From the NCBI RefSeq assembly GCF_013410215.1, contig NZ_JACCFQ010000001.1:1302001-1366000 (forward strand): DNA of 64,000 bases. Direction: 5' to 3'. A program made the translations under genes and the position numbers. Below, piece by piece: positions 54,042-62,899 of the stretch. Numbering within the stretch: the first letter of the stretch is position 1; every line of letters starts with the position of its first letter. The notes beneath the pieces are model-generated. The model was not told the DNA's origin. It did not search any database and worked only from the letters and a program-made list of their open reading frames with translations. The stretch is from Nesterenkonia sandarakina (GTDB lineage Bacteria > Actinomycetota > Actinomycetes > Actinomycetales > Micrococcaceae).

Positions 54042-54950
54042 GTGACTTCCCAGCCCGATCCCGCCCAGCCCGACCTCTCCCAGCCCGAGACCGCCCAGCC
54101 TGATCCCTCCGACTCCGAGACGGTCTCGCCGCCGATGCGCCGCCCGCTCTCCTTTGTGCGGCGCAGCAATCGGCTCAAGCCCAGCTACCAGCGGACCTGG
54201 GATGCAGCTCTGGGGAACGAGCTCCTGGACATACCCCACGGGCAGCGCGACACCTCCGTGGCGGAGGGCTTCCGGATCGACTGGGCTGCAGAGTTCGGCC
54301 GCACCGCACCGATCATCGTCGAGATCGGGTCCGGCTCCGGGGAGGCCGTGGCCCATGCCGCCGCCGAGAACCCCGACACTGACTTCCTGGCCATCGAGGT
54401 CTATAAGCCCGGCGCCGCCCAGCTGGTGAGCCGGATCCGCCGCGAGGGGCTGAGCAACGTCCGGGTGGCCGTGGCCAACGCTCCTGAAGTCCTGGACCAG
54501 CTCTTCGCCCCCGGCCAGCTCGCCGAGGTCTGGATCTTCTTCCCCGACCCCTGGCACAAGAGGAAGCACAACAAGCGCCGACTCGTCGACGAGGACTTCA
54601 TCGCTCGCCTCGCCCGCGTCCTGCCCCCAGGCGGAGTCTGGCGCCTGGCCACCGACTGGTCCGGCTATGCCGAGCAGATGCGAGCCCTGATCGGGGCCTC
54701 CCCGCAGTTCAAGAATCCCCACGCGGGGGAGCGCGCCGGCGCGGATTCCCCGCTCACCGAGGTCCGTCTGCATGATCTTGACGCGATCTCGATGGGCAGG
54801 CAGCCGGCGCCGCTGCCGCTCGAAGAGGCCCTTGACGACGACGGCGGCTGGGCCCCCCGGTTCCCCGGCCGCACCCAGACCGACTTCGAGACCAAGGCGC
54901 TCGCCGTCGGGCGCAGGATCTTTGACCTCACCTATATCCGGGAGCCGTAG
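54042..54950 (+). CDS. trmB: tRNA (guanine-N7-)-methyltransferase
   Basis: The 302-residue protein is a Class I SAM methyltransferase with VEIGSGSGEAVAHAA (motif I) and the TrmB signature FFPDPWHKRKHNKRR followed by LATDW. It makes m7G46 in the variable loop of tRNA. The first ~35 residues are QP-rich repeats (PDPAQP, PDLSQP, PETAQP) not usual in the family. GTG 54042 is 2 bases after the PBP stop; a later start at ATG 54135 would drop the repeats. Translational coupling with the PBP is likely. Confidence 0.93.
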   Translation: MTSQPDPAQPDLSQPETAQPDPSDSETVSPPMRRPLSFVRRSNRLKPSYQRTWDAALGNELLDIPHGQRDTSVAEGFRIDWAAEFGRTAPIIVEIGSGSGEAVAHAAAENPDTDFLAIEVYKPGAAQLVSRIRREGLSNVRVAVANAPEVLDQLFAPGQLAEVWIFFPDPWHKRKHNKRRLVDEDFIARLARVLPPGGVWRLATDWSGYAEQMRALIGASPQFKNPHAGERAGADSPLTEVRLHDLDAISMGRQPAPLPLEEALDDDGGWAPRFPGRTQTDFETKALAVGRRIFDLTYIREP

Positions 54951-54993
54951 CTCGCCGCCGAAGACGAGCGCCACGCGTGCGCCGAGGGACGCA

Positions 54994-55032
54994 CCACTGA
55001 CGCTGACCACTGACTTGCACCACTGACTCGCA
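54994..55032. repeat. Three tandem 13-bp repeats
   Basis: CCACTGACGCTGA, CCACTGACTTGCA and CCACTGACTCGCA run head to tail in the gap between trmB and the BCCT gene, upstream of the likely ribosome binding site. They may be part of the BCCT promoter region; no other signal is clear. Confidence 0.7.
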
Positions 55033-55092
55033 CCTGTACAGATCTTCCGGCGTCAGAGTCGGAAGAGCGACAAAGATAGAGGTACACCACCG

Positions 55093-57138
55093 ATGTCCGA
55101 AGAAGAGCCACGCACCCGCAGCCAGCGGCTCGGTGCCGAGACCCGACGGGTCTCGCGCCAGGCCGGTCAGGCGCTGGGCCAGCTGAACCCGATCTCCCGC
55201 TCGAGCTACCCGCATGACATCCACCCCGCGCTGGTGCCCGGGATCGGCATCGATGAGCAGCGCAGGCGCTACAGCATCGACTGGCTGATCTTCGCGATCA
55301 CCGGTGTGCTCACCGTGGCCTTCGTGATCTGGGGGATCACCAGCCCGGAGAGCGTCGGGACCGTCTCCGGGAGGGCCTACGGCTGGACCATGGAGCATGC
55401 CGGCTGGCTGTTCAACGCGCTGGCCATCGTGGTCCTGGTCTTCCTGCTGATCCTGGCCTTCACCCGCTATGGCAAGATCCCGCTGGGCAAGGACGGGGAG
55501 AAGCCGGAGTACTCCACCTTCGCCTGGATCGCGATGCTCTTCGCCGCGGGCATCGGCATCGGGGTGCTCTTCTGGGGCCCCGCCGAGCCGCTGACCTACT
55601 TCCACAATGTGCCAGCGCCGCTGGATCATGCGCCGGAGTCGGAGCAGGCGCTGCACAGCGCCATGGCCCAGACCTACTTCCACTGGGGACTGCACGCCTG
55701 GGGCATCTATGCCCTGGTCGGCGGCGCAGTGGCCTACGCCGCGTATCGCCGCGGCCGGGTCCCGCTGATGTCAGCGATCTTCGAGAAGCTCTTCGGCAAG
55801 AAGCACTCCGAGGGCTTCGCCGGTCAGATGATCGACATGTTCGCCATCATTGCCACGCTCTTCGGCACCGCCGCGGCGCTGGGCATCGCCGTGATGCAGA
55901 TCGGGCAGGGAGTGGTGATCGTCTCCGGAGCCTCGGAGCTGACCAACGCCATGATGATCGGCATCATCGCCGTGCTGAGCGCCTGCTTCGTGGTCTCCGC
56001 GGTCTCCGGGATCTCGCGCGGGATCCGCTACCTCTCGAGCCTGAACATCGTGCTCACCATCGGTGTCATCGCACTGTTCTTCTTCGCCGGACCCACGCTG
56101 TTCCTGCTGAACCTGCTGCCGTCCTCGCTGATGGAGTACTTCGGGACGATGTTCGAGATGATGGGCCGCTCCGCCTCCTGGGGTCAGGACACCCTGGACT
56201 TCCAGTCGACGTGGACGGTCTATTACTGGGCCTGGTGGATCTCCTGGTCGCCCTTCGTGGGCATCTTCATCGCCCGGGTCTCCCGCGGCCGTACCATCCG
56301 GCAGTTCATCCTGGGCGTCATCCTGGTCCCCTCCTCGCTGCTCTTCGTGGCCTATGGAGTCATGGGCGGAACCTCGATGTGGCTCTCCCGCGAGGGCCAG
56401 GGCGATGTCAGCCCTGATCTGAGTGCCCCGGAGGTGCTCTTCGCGGTGATCGATGCGCTGCCCTTCCTGCAGTGGCTGCCGATCGTCGTCGTGTTGATCC
56501 TCTCGATCTTCTTCATCACCTCCGCGGACTCCGCCTCCGTGGTGATGGGCATCCTGACCACCCGCGGGGACCAGGACCCGAACAAGATCGTGGTGGTCTT
56601 CTGGGGGCTGGTCATGGCCGGTGTGGCCACGGTGATGCTGCTGCTCGGCGATGGGATCGCGCTGGAGGGCCTGCAGTCGCTGGTGATCGTCACCGCGCTG
56701 CCCTTCGCCCTGGTGCTGATCCTGATCATGATCGCCTGGTCACGTGAACTGGCCACCGACCCGCACGCGCTGCGGGAGAGGTACGCCGATCTCGCCATGA
56801 GCAACGCGGTGCTCGACGGCGTCCAGCGCTATGGCGACGACTTCGCCATCGAGGTGGTTCCCACCCACCCCGGTGAGGGCGCCGGGGCCGAGGTGGACTC
56901 CGAGCATGATGACTACACCGAGTGGTACCAGCGCACCGATGAGGACGGAACCCCGGTGGGCTATGACTTCGCCACCGGGGAATGGGCCGACGGCTGGGAC
57001 CCCGAGACCGGAGAGATCGGCACCGTGGTCGCGGAGAACGGCAGCGCGACCGGCGGCGCGGAGAACGGCAGCGCGCGGCCGGGTGACAAGCCGGCCCGCG
57101 GGCCCGATCCTGAGCCGGGTCAGACCACCAGCCGGTAA
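55093..57138 (+). CDS. BCCT family betaine/choline/carnitine transporter
   Basis: The 681-residue protein has 12 membrane helices after a ~60-residue soluble N-terminus. The BCCT signature is in the segment from WTVYYWAWWISWSPFVG to ARVSRGRTIRQF (~375-405), and the Gly-rich AAGIGIGVLFWGPAEP lies at ~150-165. It imports compatible solutes such as glycine betaine with Na+. The C-terminal ~115 residues are acidic with WADGWDPETGEIG-like segments; C-terminal tails sense osmotic stress in BetP. ATG 55093. It overlaps the convergent winged-helix gene by 19 bases. Confidence 0.92.
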   Translation: MSEEEPRTRSQRLGAETRRVSRQAGQALGQLNPISRSSYPHDIHPALVPGIGIDEQRRRYSIDWLIFAITGVLTVAFVIWGITSPESVGTVSGRAYGWTMEHAGWLFNALAIVVLVFLLILAFTRYGKIPLGKDGEKPEYSTFAWIAMLFAAGIGIGVLFWGPAEPLTYFHNVPAPLDHAPESEQALHSAMAQTYFHWGLHAWGIYALVGGAVAYAAYRRGRVPLMSAIFEKLFGKKHSEGFAGQMIDMFAIIATLFGTAAALGIAVMQIGQGVVIVSGASELTNAMMIGIIAVLSACFVVSAVSGISRGIRYLSSLNIVLTIGVIALFFFAGPTLFLLNLLPSSLMEYFGTMFEMMGRSASWGQDTLDFQSTWTVYYWAWWISWSPFVGIFIARVSRGRTIRQFILGVILVPSSLLFVAYGVMGGTSMWLSREGQGDVSPDLSAPEVLFAVIDALPFLQWLPIVVVLILSIFFITSADSASVVMGILTTRGDQDPNKIVVVFWGLVMAGVATVMLLLGDGIALEGLQSLVIVTALPFALVLILIMIAWSRELATDPHALRERYADLAMSNAVLDGVQRYGDDFAIEVVPTHPGEGAGAEVDSEHDDYTEWYQRTDEDGTPVGYDFATGEWADGWDPETGEIGTVVAENGSATGGAENGSARPGDKPARGPDPEPGQTTSR

Positions 57139-57449
57139 CCGCGCTTGACCACGGTCTTGACCATCGAGGGGTCAGGCAGCGCCTGGCGCAGCCGGGAGAC
57201 CCACATCTCCAGGGCGTGCTCTGAGCCGCAGTGCGGCAGCATCGCCAGCAGGTGCTCCCTGGAGAGCACCGCGCCCTGAGCCTTCATCAGCGCTCGCATC
57301 ACCGCGAGCGGCCCCGGCGCCAGCTGGACCGGGGCGGTGTTCGGCGGCGGCAGATGCAGGGTGTCACCGCAGACCTGGATCTCCCCGGAGCTGGTGTGCA
57401 GGCGCAGGGCAGAGTCCGCTTCCGCCGGCGGCTGTGCCGGAATCGTCAT
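57120..57449 (-). CDS. Free-standing OmpR-type winged-helix protein
   Basis: The 109-residue protein is almost entirely a Trans_reg_C winged-helix domain: LAPGPLAVMRALMKAQGAVLSREHLLAML, split by the recognition turn, then ALEMWVSRLRQAL and VKTVVKRGYRLVV. There is no receiver domain and no membrane segment. A similar domain is found at the C-terminus of some actinobacterial uroporphyrinogen-III synthases, but none is here. Its role is unknown. ATG 57449. Confidence 0.85.
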   Translation of the reverse strand: MTIPAQPPAEADSALRLHTSSGEIQVCGDTLHLPPPNTAPVQLAPGPLAVMRALMKAQGAVLSREHLLAMLPHCGSEHALEMWVSRLRQALPDPSMVKTVVKRGYRLVV

Positions 57450-57673
57450 CGCCGTGCCTCCCCGCCCTAGCCTGAGTGCAGACAGCTGCTGGGCTGTCTG
57501 GACTCAGGCTAGAGCGAGGGCGTTTCTCCGCTTTGTCGGCAGTGTGACGCTGATGTGTCCGGGACTTCTCGGCGGGCGTCCAGCACCGGTCGGGCGCCCA
57601 GTGCAGCGCAGCTCCCCCAGCGCAGCTCAGCCACCCAGCGCAGCTCGGGCGTCAAGCACCGCTGTGCGGTTCT

Positions 57674-58738
57674 TCACCGATCGGTGACCTCTCCGAAGGC
57701 GCGACGAGCGAAGACCATCAGGCCCACCAGCAGCAGCCCAGGCAGGATCCACCCGGAGACTCCCTGCAGCGTGGCCTGGCGCAGATCCACCATCTGCCCC
57801 GCCTCGGCGAACCAGAAGTGCAGGATCGCGGCCGCAGAGATCATCGACTGTGCGAAGGCCGCGGGCCAGATCGACCCGGACTGCATCCGCAGCCAGGCCA
57901 GCACGCCTCCGATGATGATCGAGAAGCCCAGCATCAGCGCCAGCGCCTGGAACACCGGAGTCTGGTCATAGAAGAACCCGGCGGCGAGCAGCGGGGCGTA
58001 CCAGATCCCTGAGATCACCCCGGTCACCACGACGGCGGCGCGCGGTCCCCAGCGCAGCGCCAGCCTGGGGAAGAGGTAGCCGCGCCAACCCATCTCGATC
58101 CCGGCGTGCAGGAACACCCCGAGCACCGAGGCGGTGAAGATCAATCCGACCTCCACCAGCACGCCGGTGGCGATGAACTCGGTGGCGTCGCGACCCAGCC
58201 GCGAACTCAGATCCTGGACGAAGAGCGGCATCGACGGGTCGAAGGGGTAGACGCCCAGAGCCCCGCCAAGCGGCAGCGCGGCGAGGCTGAAGGCGAAGAA
58301 GAGCAGCAGTCCGAGCACCGACCAGCTCAACAGTCGGCGCACCGGACGCAGCGGCGTGATGCCCAGGGCATCGGTCACACTCTGTGGCTTCAGCGTCCGG
58401 GCGGGCCGCTCCTGGGGCTGCTCGTCCTGCATCTCCGGCTGCTGGTCCCGGGCAACCTGATGATCCTGGGCAGCCGCTTCGGCGCGGTGGCCATAGAGCA
58501 CATTCAGCGGCTGACGGCGCTCCAGCAGGTACGCGGCCAGCGCGGCCACTGCCGGGGTGAGCATGAACAGGTTGTAGTAGAGATCCAGCGGTGCGGCGCT
58601 GCGCTCCTCGGGGCTCATCAGCACCAGGGGCAGGCCGATCAGCCAGCCCAGTGTCAGCGCCACCAGCACGAAGCTGCTGAGGACGATCAGAGGTGTGCGC
58701 GGCGTCGTCGTCGTCGAGACAGGAGAGGGAACAGTCAC
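57674..58738 (-). CDS. CPBP-family membrane protein lacking catalytic residues
   Basis: The 354-residue protein has about eight membrane helices and the CPBP/Abi family fold (GIEMGWRGYLFPRL ~213-226). In active members the motifs are EExxxR, FxxxH and HxxxN. Here the first Glu is Ile214, the second motif is WYAPL with Tyr in place of His (~247), and the third has Gln297 and Ser301 in place of His and Asn. It is therefore probably an inactive relative with another role. A hydrophilic insert (~85-120) is rich in Gln/Glu. The 3' end is followed by a 224-base gene-free gap. Confidence 0.85.
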   Translation of the reverse strand: MTVPSPVSTTTTPRTPLIVLSSFVLVALTLGWLIGLPLVLMSPEERSAAPLDLYYNLFMLTPAVAALAAYLLERRQPLNVLYGHRAEAAAQDHQVARDQQPEMQDEQPQERPARTLKPQSVTDALGITPLRPVRRLLSWSVLGLLLFFAFSLAALPLGGALGVYPFDPSMPLFVQDLSSRLGRDATEFIATGVLVEVGLIFTASVLGVFLHAGIEMGWRGYLFPRLALRWGPRAAVVVTGVISGIWYAPLLAAGFFYDQTPVFQALALMLGFSIIIGGVLAWLRMQSGSIWPAAFAQSMISAAAILHFWFAEAGQMVDLRQATLQGVSGWILPGLLLVGLMVFARRAFGEVTDR

Positions 58739-58808
58739 GCGATGACCCTACCGGCTCCGGCTCCCGGTTCGGCCTGCGGACCGCGCGTGCGGCGCAGCCG
58801 AGCCCGGT

Positions 58809-59588
58809 TCAGGACCGGCGTGCGATGAAGAAGAGCCGCCGGAACGGCAGGATCGTGCCGATCCGGGTCGCCGGGTAGGCCTCGCGCAGCGCGGCCTTGT
58901 ACTCCGCGGTGAACTCCTCCCGGAGATCCGCCGGCAGCGCCTGGAGCACCGGCCGGGCCGCCGCGGCGGAGATCCAGTCGAAGACCGGGTCCTCGCCGTG
59001 CAGCACGTGGTGGTAGCGGGTCTCCCAGGCCTCGACCTCCCAACCGGGCAGCGAGACGTCGAGCATGTACTCGTGAAGCTCGGAGGTGGGCTGGAGCAGG
59101 GAGTCGGGGTCGATATGAGCCGCGTAACGGGGCGCGGCGGCGAACTCGGCGAGCAGCCGGTGGCTCGGGGCGCCGAAGTTGCCCGGGACCTGCACGGCCA
59201 GCGCACCGCCGGGGGCCACGTTGTCCATGATGCTCGGAAGCAGCTCACGGTGCTCGGGGATCCACTGCAGCGCCGCATTGGAGACGATCAGATCCGCCTT
59301 CTCCTTCAGATGCAGGTCCCGGATGTCGGCCTGCGCGTAGGAGATGCGCTCGTCGTCGGTGGCCGCGTCGGCTCGCTGGAGCATCTCGGCCGAGGAATCG
59401 ATGCCGGTGATCCATGCCGTGGGCCACATCCCTCGCAGCACCGGCATCCCGTTGCCAGGGCCACATCCGAGGTCCACGATCCGATCCGCCTTGGGGGAGC
59501 GCACGCGCTGGAGCAGGTCGATGAAGGGCTGGGTTCGTTCGGAGGCGTAGGTCAGATACGCGCCCGGGTTCCACTGGGTGCTGGGCAT
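58809..59588 (-). CDS. tam: Trans-aconitate 2-methyltransferase
   Basis: The 259-residue SAM methyltransferase begins with the Tam-like MPSTQWNPGAYLTYASERTQ split by residue 20. It has motif I VDLGCGPGN (~38-46), NAALQWIPEH (~104-113) and PGNFGAPSH. Tam methylates trans-aconitate, a spontaneous by-product of the TCA cycle that inhibits aconitase. The length is typical. ATG 59588. It is separated from the AztD-like gene by 170-180 bases holding that gene's promoter. Confidence 0.9.
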   Translation of the reverse strand: MPSTQWNPGAYLTYASERTQPFIDLLQRVRSPKADRIVDLGCGPGNGMPVLRGMWPTAWITGIDSSAEMLQRADAATDDERISYAQADIRDLHLKEKADLIVSNAALQWIPEHRELLPSIMDNVAPGGALAVQVPGNFGAPSHRLLAEFAAAPRYAAHIDPDSLLQPTSELHEYMLDVSLPGWEVEAWETRYHHVLHGEDPVFDWISAAAARPVLQALPADLREEFTAEYKAALREAYPATRIGTILPFRRLFFIARRS

Positions 59589-59719
59589 GGTCTGAGTCTA
59601 AATCGAGGGATTCCGGCACCGCCCGGGGCTCGACATAATCCGACACCAGGTTCTCCCCGCAGCAAAGGTGGTGTAGGCACCCCTGCGGCGCGACGACCAA
59701 GCACCCCGACTCGCTTTAA

Positions 59720-59766
59720 TGCGAACGATTTGCAATTGACGCCGAGATAACTAAGAATGATTCGCA
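59720..59766. promoter_or_regulatory. Paired operator-like sites over the AztD-like promoter
   Basis: TGCGAACGATTTGCA (59720-59734) and, inverted, TGCGAATCATTCTTA (59766-59752) share ATGCGAAnnATT. The first overlaps a -35-like TTGCAA (59730-59735), the second a -10-like AAGAAT (59753-59758) and the start codon. Fur/Zur-type control by zinc is a natural guess given the gene, but the match to published Zur boxes is only approximate. Confidence 0.55.
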
Positions 59767-61211
59767 TGAACACCAAACATCTCACGCTGCCCTCTGTCTT
59801 CATGATCTCCGCGCTCGCGCTGGTCTCCTGTGCTGATTCCGCCGCCGACGGGGACGCCTCCGAGGAGGAGCCCGCCGCCTCCGCCACCCCGACCTCCGAG
59901 AGCAGTGAGGGCGCCGACGGCGGTGGGGACGAGGCGACCTCCGACGCCGCGGCCGTGGAACCCACAGACCGCGAGACCCATGAGGCCGGCGGTCCCAGCC
60001 CCCGTCTGGCGGTCACCTACGACGGCGGAGTCGCCGTACTCGACGGGGCCACTCTGGAGGTGCTCAGCGAGGATGAGGCCGAGGGGTTCGTCCGGGTCAA
60101 CCCTGCGGGGGATGGACGACACTTCTTCCTCACCGAAGGCGAGAGCTTCCGGCTGATCGATGGTGGTACCTGGGGCGAGCCGCATGGGGATCACGATCAC
60201 TTCTACACCACCGATCCCTACGTCAGTGACCTCACCGTGGACGGTCCCGCTCCGGGCCACGTGGTCTCCCACGAGGGCATCGGCACGCTGTTCTTCGACG
60301 GCAACGGTGAGATCCACAGCTATGAGCTCTCCGAGCTTGCAGACCTCGACCTGGGATCCGAGGAGCAGCTCGAGACCGAGGTCGCCGAGACCGAGGAGGC
60401 GCACCACGGAGTCGCGGCAGTCTTCCCTGACGGTGGGCGCTTCGAGACGCTCGGCAACGAGGATGAACGCAACGGGGCCCGGGTGCTCGACGCCGACGGC
60501 GAAGAGGTCGCCCGCAGCGAGGAATGCCCCGGTGTGCACGGTGAAGCTGCAGGGCCCGAAGGCATGCTGGCCGTGGGATGTGAGGACGGTGTGCTGATCT
60601 TCGACGGCACCGAGTTCACCAAGATTCAGGCCGACGAGGAGTATGCCCGGATCGGCAACCTCTTCCCGGCAGAGGACTCCCCGATCTTCCTGGGCGACTA
60701 CAACACCGACTCCGAGGGTGAGGAGCCGATGACCCAGGTCTCCCTGGTGGATGCCGCAAGCGGAGAGATCTCCACCGTGGACCTCGAGGCCGCGTATAAC
60801 TTCCGCTCCCTGGCCCGCGGGCCCGAGGGGGAGGCGCTGGTGCTTGCTGAGGACGGTCAGCTGCACGTGATCGACCCGGAGACCGGCGAGCACACCGATC
60901 ACCTGGAGATCATGGCGGAGTGGACCGAGCCCGAGGAGTGGCAGGAGCCGCGCCCGGCCATCCGGGTGGTCGACGACATCGCCTACATCACCGAGCCTGA
61001 TGCGCAGACCCTGCACATGGTGGACCTCGGCTCCATGGAGATCATCAATTCCGCCGAGCTGGACTTCACCCCGAACGAGATCGCCGCCGTCGACGGCCGG
61101 GCAGCTGAAGGCGCGCAGGAGCACGAGGGCGAGCATGAAGAGGGTGACCACGATGACGATCACTCAGACCACGATCACTCAGACGAGGATCATGAGGATC
61201 ACGATCACTGA
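59766..61211 (+). CDS. AztD-like zinc-binding lipoprotein with His-rich tail
   Basis: The protein has ~481 residues from ATG 59766 (an ATG three codons earlier, 59757, is also possible). A signal sequence ends in lipobox ALVSC, then an acidic linker (~25-75). The body is a WD40-like beta-propeller with repeated DG/VxxPEG segments and GDHDH near residue 140. The C-terminal ~35 residues are a run of His/Asp/Glu (DHSDHDHSDEDHEDHDH). The layout matches the periplasmic zinc chaperone AztD, which passes zinc to a binding protein AztC. No aztABC genes are adjacent. The predicted -10 ends 7 bases before the ATG, so the mRNA may be leaderless. Confidence 0.78.
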   Translation: MNTKHLTLPSVFMISALALVSCADSAADGDASEEEPAASATPTSESSEGADGGGDEATSDAAAVEPTDRETHEAGGPSPRLAVTYDGGVAVLDGATLEVLSEDEAEGFVRVNPAGDGRHFFLTEGESFRLIDGGTWGEPHGDHDHFYTTDPYVSDLTVDGPAPGHVVSHEGIGTLFFDGNGEIHSYELSELADLDLGSEEQLETEVAETEEAHHGVAAVFPDGGRFETLGNEDERNGARVLDADGEEVARSEECPGVHGEAAGPEGMLAVGCEDGVLIFDGTEFTKIQADEEYARIGNLFPAEDSPIFLGDYNTDSEGEEPMTQVSLVDAASGEISTVDLEAAYNFRSLARGPEGEALVLAEDGQLHVIDPETGEHTDHLEIMAEWTEPEEWQEPRPAIRVVDDIAYITEPDAQTLHMVDLGSMEIINSAELDFTPNEIAAVDGRAAEGAQEHEGEHEEGDHDDDHSDHDHSDEDHEDHDH

Positions 61212-61244
61212 TCCGTGCCATGGGCAGTGAGCTGCGCTGAGCTC

Positions 61245-62213
61245 TCAGCGCGGAGAGCGTGAACGGCGACCCGCAGGGTCGTCCACGGGAAGGGTCGGAG
61301 GCACTGCGCCTCCGGCCCTTCTGCGTGCCGCCACCGCGGTCCACCAGGCGCCCCCGATGATCATCGCGCAGCCCACCAGCTGCCAGGCGCTGGGGATGTC
61401 TGCGAAGAGGATGGCGGCGAGCGCCACGGCGAACACCGCCGAGAGCAGCATCAGCGTGCTGGAGGCGGTCTCGGAGATCGCGGTCATGGCGATGTTGAAA
61501 CACAGGTAGGTGAGCACCTGCCCCACGAAGGCCAGTGCGAGCATCGGAGCCCACTCCTGGAGTCCCTGGGGCACCTCGAGCCGACCCAGTCCGGCGGCGG
61601 TCAGCGCCGTCGTCACCCCGGCGGAGAGGCAGACCAGGCTCAGGATGGTGAACGGCGCAGACCGGTGCCGGCGCGGCGCGCGCGGCGCGGTGCGTCGGAT
61701 GATCGCCAGATAGAGCGCATAACCGGTGCCGGCGGCGAGTCCGGCGAGCACGCCGGCCAGCTGCAGGTTCTCCAGGTCCAGCGCCCCGGCGGTCAGCGCG
61801 ACTCCGGCGAGCATCAGCGGGGTGATCAGCGCCAGCTGACGCATCGGGCGCACGCCCTCCAGCGCCCAGGCGATCAGCGGCAGGATCACGACCTGAATGT
61901 TGATCAGCACCGTGGCGATGCCGGGTCCGATCATGGTGATCGAGGTGTTGTAGAAGCTGTAGTCCACACCCAGGGCGACGCCGGCGACCACGGCTCCGAT
62001 CAGGGTGCGAGGCGGGACTCGGGCCGGCCCGGGCCTGCGCAGCAGCTCCCAGGCGGCCAGCGGCAGCAGCATCGGCACCGCGAGCAGGCAGCGCCAGGCA
62101 GCCACGCTGAGCGGTTCGCCGTCGATGGCGGAGATCATCGCCGCCGAGGCGGCCAGGGCCAGGGTGCCCAGCACCATCAGGACGACGCCGCGCGCTGGTG
62201 TCATCACCGGCAC
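61245..62213 (-). CDS. EamA/DMT family transporter
   Basis: The 322-residue protein has ten membrane helices in two EamA halves (DMT superfamily), with VLMVLGTLALAASAAMISA at the start and VGQVLTYLCFNIAM in the second half. Such proteins export or import small metabolites; the substrate is unknown. It starts 2 bases after the csoR stop and so probably belongs to the csoR transcription unit. A copper connection is suggested by this position but not shown by the sequence. Confidence 0.87.
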   Translation of the reverse strand: MPVMTPARGVVLMVLGTLALAASAAMISAIDGEPLSVAAWRCLLAVPMLLPLAAWELLRRPGPARVPPRTLIGAVVAGVALGVDYSFYNTSITMIGPGIATVLINIQVVILPLIAWALEGVRPMRQLALITPLMLAGVALTAGALDLENLQLAGVLAGLAAGTGYALYLAIIRRTAPRAPRRHRSAPFTILSLVCLSAGVTTALTAAGLGRLEVPQGLQEWAPMLALAFVGQVLTYLCFNIAMTAISETASSTLMLLSAVFAVALAAILFADIPSAWQLVGCAMIIGGAWWTAVAARRRAGGAVPPTLPVDDPAGRRSRSPR

Positions 62214-62215
62214 GC

Positions 62216-62560
62216 TCAGGACTTCACGAGGCGACGGATGGCCGCAGTGGCCTCCTTCAGCTTCGCCTCAGCCTCATCGCCGCCGACGGCGACCGCGTCT
62301 GCCACGCAGTGCCGCAGGTGGTCCTCCAGCAGTGCCATCGCCACATTCTCCAGGGCCGAGGTGGTCGCGCTGATCTGGGTGAGGATGTCGATGCAGTAGG
62401 TGTCCTCCTCCACCATCCGGTGGATCCCCCTGGTCTGCCCCTCGATCCGCCGCAGCCGCCCCAGGTATCGGTCCTTCTGCGTCATGTACCCGTGATGCTG
62501 CTCTTCGGTCGAGGTCGGTTCCGGCATGCCGGTCGAGTGCTCGAGCGCTGCGCTGTCCAT
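62216..62560 (-). CDS. csoR: Copper-sensing repressor CsoR
   Basis: The 114-residue all-helical DUF156 protein has the CsoR C-H-C copper ligands: Cys in EEDTYCIDIL, His and Cys in LEDHLRHC. The N-terminal ~25 residues are variable. It represses copper efflux genes until Cu(I) binds. It diverges from copZ-copA over the palindrome at 62611-62635. ATG 62560 has GAGGAGGAC before it. The downstream EamA gene is co-transcribed. Confidence 0.93.
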   Translation of the reverse strand: MDSAALEHSTGMPEPTSTEEQHHGYMTQKDRYLGRLRRIEGQTRGIHRMVEEDTYCIDILTQISATTSALENVAMALLEDHLRHCVADAVAVGGDEAEAKLKEATAAIRRLVKS

Positions 62561-62610
62561 GGGGTCCTCCTCAGATGGCCGAGGCCACCACTATATGAGC
62601 CGTGCTCCAC

Positions 62611-62635
62611 AAATATACCCTTAGGGGGTATATTT
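62611..62635. promoter_or_regulatory. CsoR-type operator
   Basis: AAATATACCC-TTAGG-GGGTATATTT is a 25-bp palindrome with 10-bp perfect arms, resembling known CsoR sites (TACCC...GGGTA). It covers the -35 region expected for a minus-strand -10 TATAGT (62595-62590) and lies upstream of a plus-strand -10 TATGCT (62647-62652). Confidence 0.88.
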
Positions 62636-62677
62636 GGGTGTATTCGTATGCTTTGCCGCACTGCTGAGGAGCCCATC

Positions 62678-62899
62678 ATGACCGAGACTCGCCGTTACCG
62701 CGTCACCGGAATGTCCTGCGGCCACTGTGAGAGCGCGATCCGTTCGGAGGTGGAGCAGCTTCCCGGTGTCCTCGGGGTGGAGGTCAGTGCCCAGAGCGGT
62801 GAGCTGGCGATCACGCTCAGCGAGGACCCGGTGCTGCGCGACGATGCCGTGATCGCCGCGGTGGACGAGGCCGGCTACGACGCGCTGCGCCAGCCGTGA
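62678..62899 (+). CDS. copZ: Copper chaperone CopZ (heavy-metal-associated domain)
   Basis: The 73-residue HMA-domain protein has the metal motif GMSCGHC (~11-17) and a beta-alpha-beta-beta-alpha-beta length. It carries Cu(I) in the cytoplasm and delivers it to CopA. ATG 62678 is chosen with a GAGGA site; the longer open frame upstream runs through csoR and the operator. Its stop overlaps the copA start (GTGA). Confidence 0.93.
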   Translation: MTETRRYRVTGMSCGHCESAIRSEVEQLPGVLGVEVSAQSGELAITLSEDPVLRDDAVIAAVDEAGYDALRQP

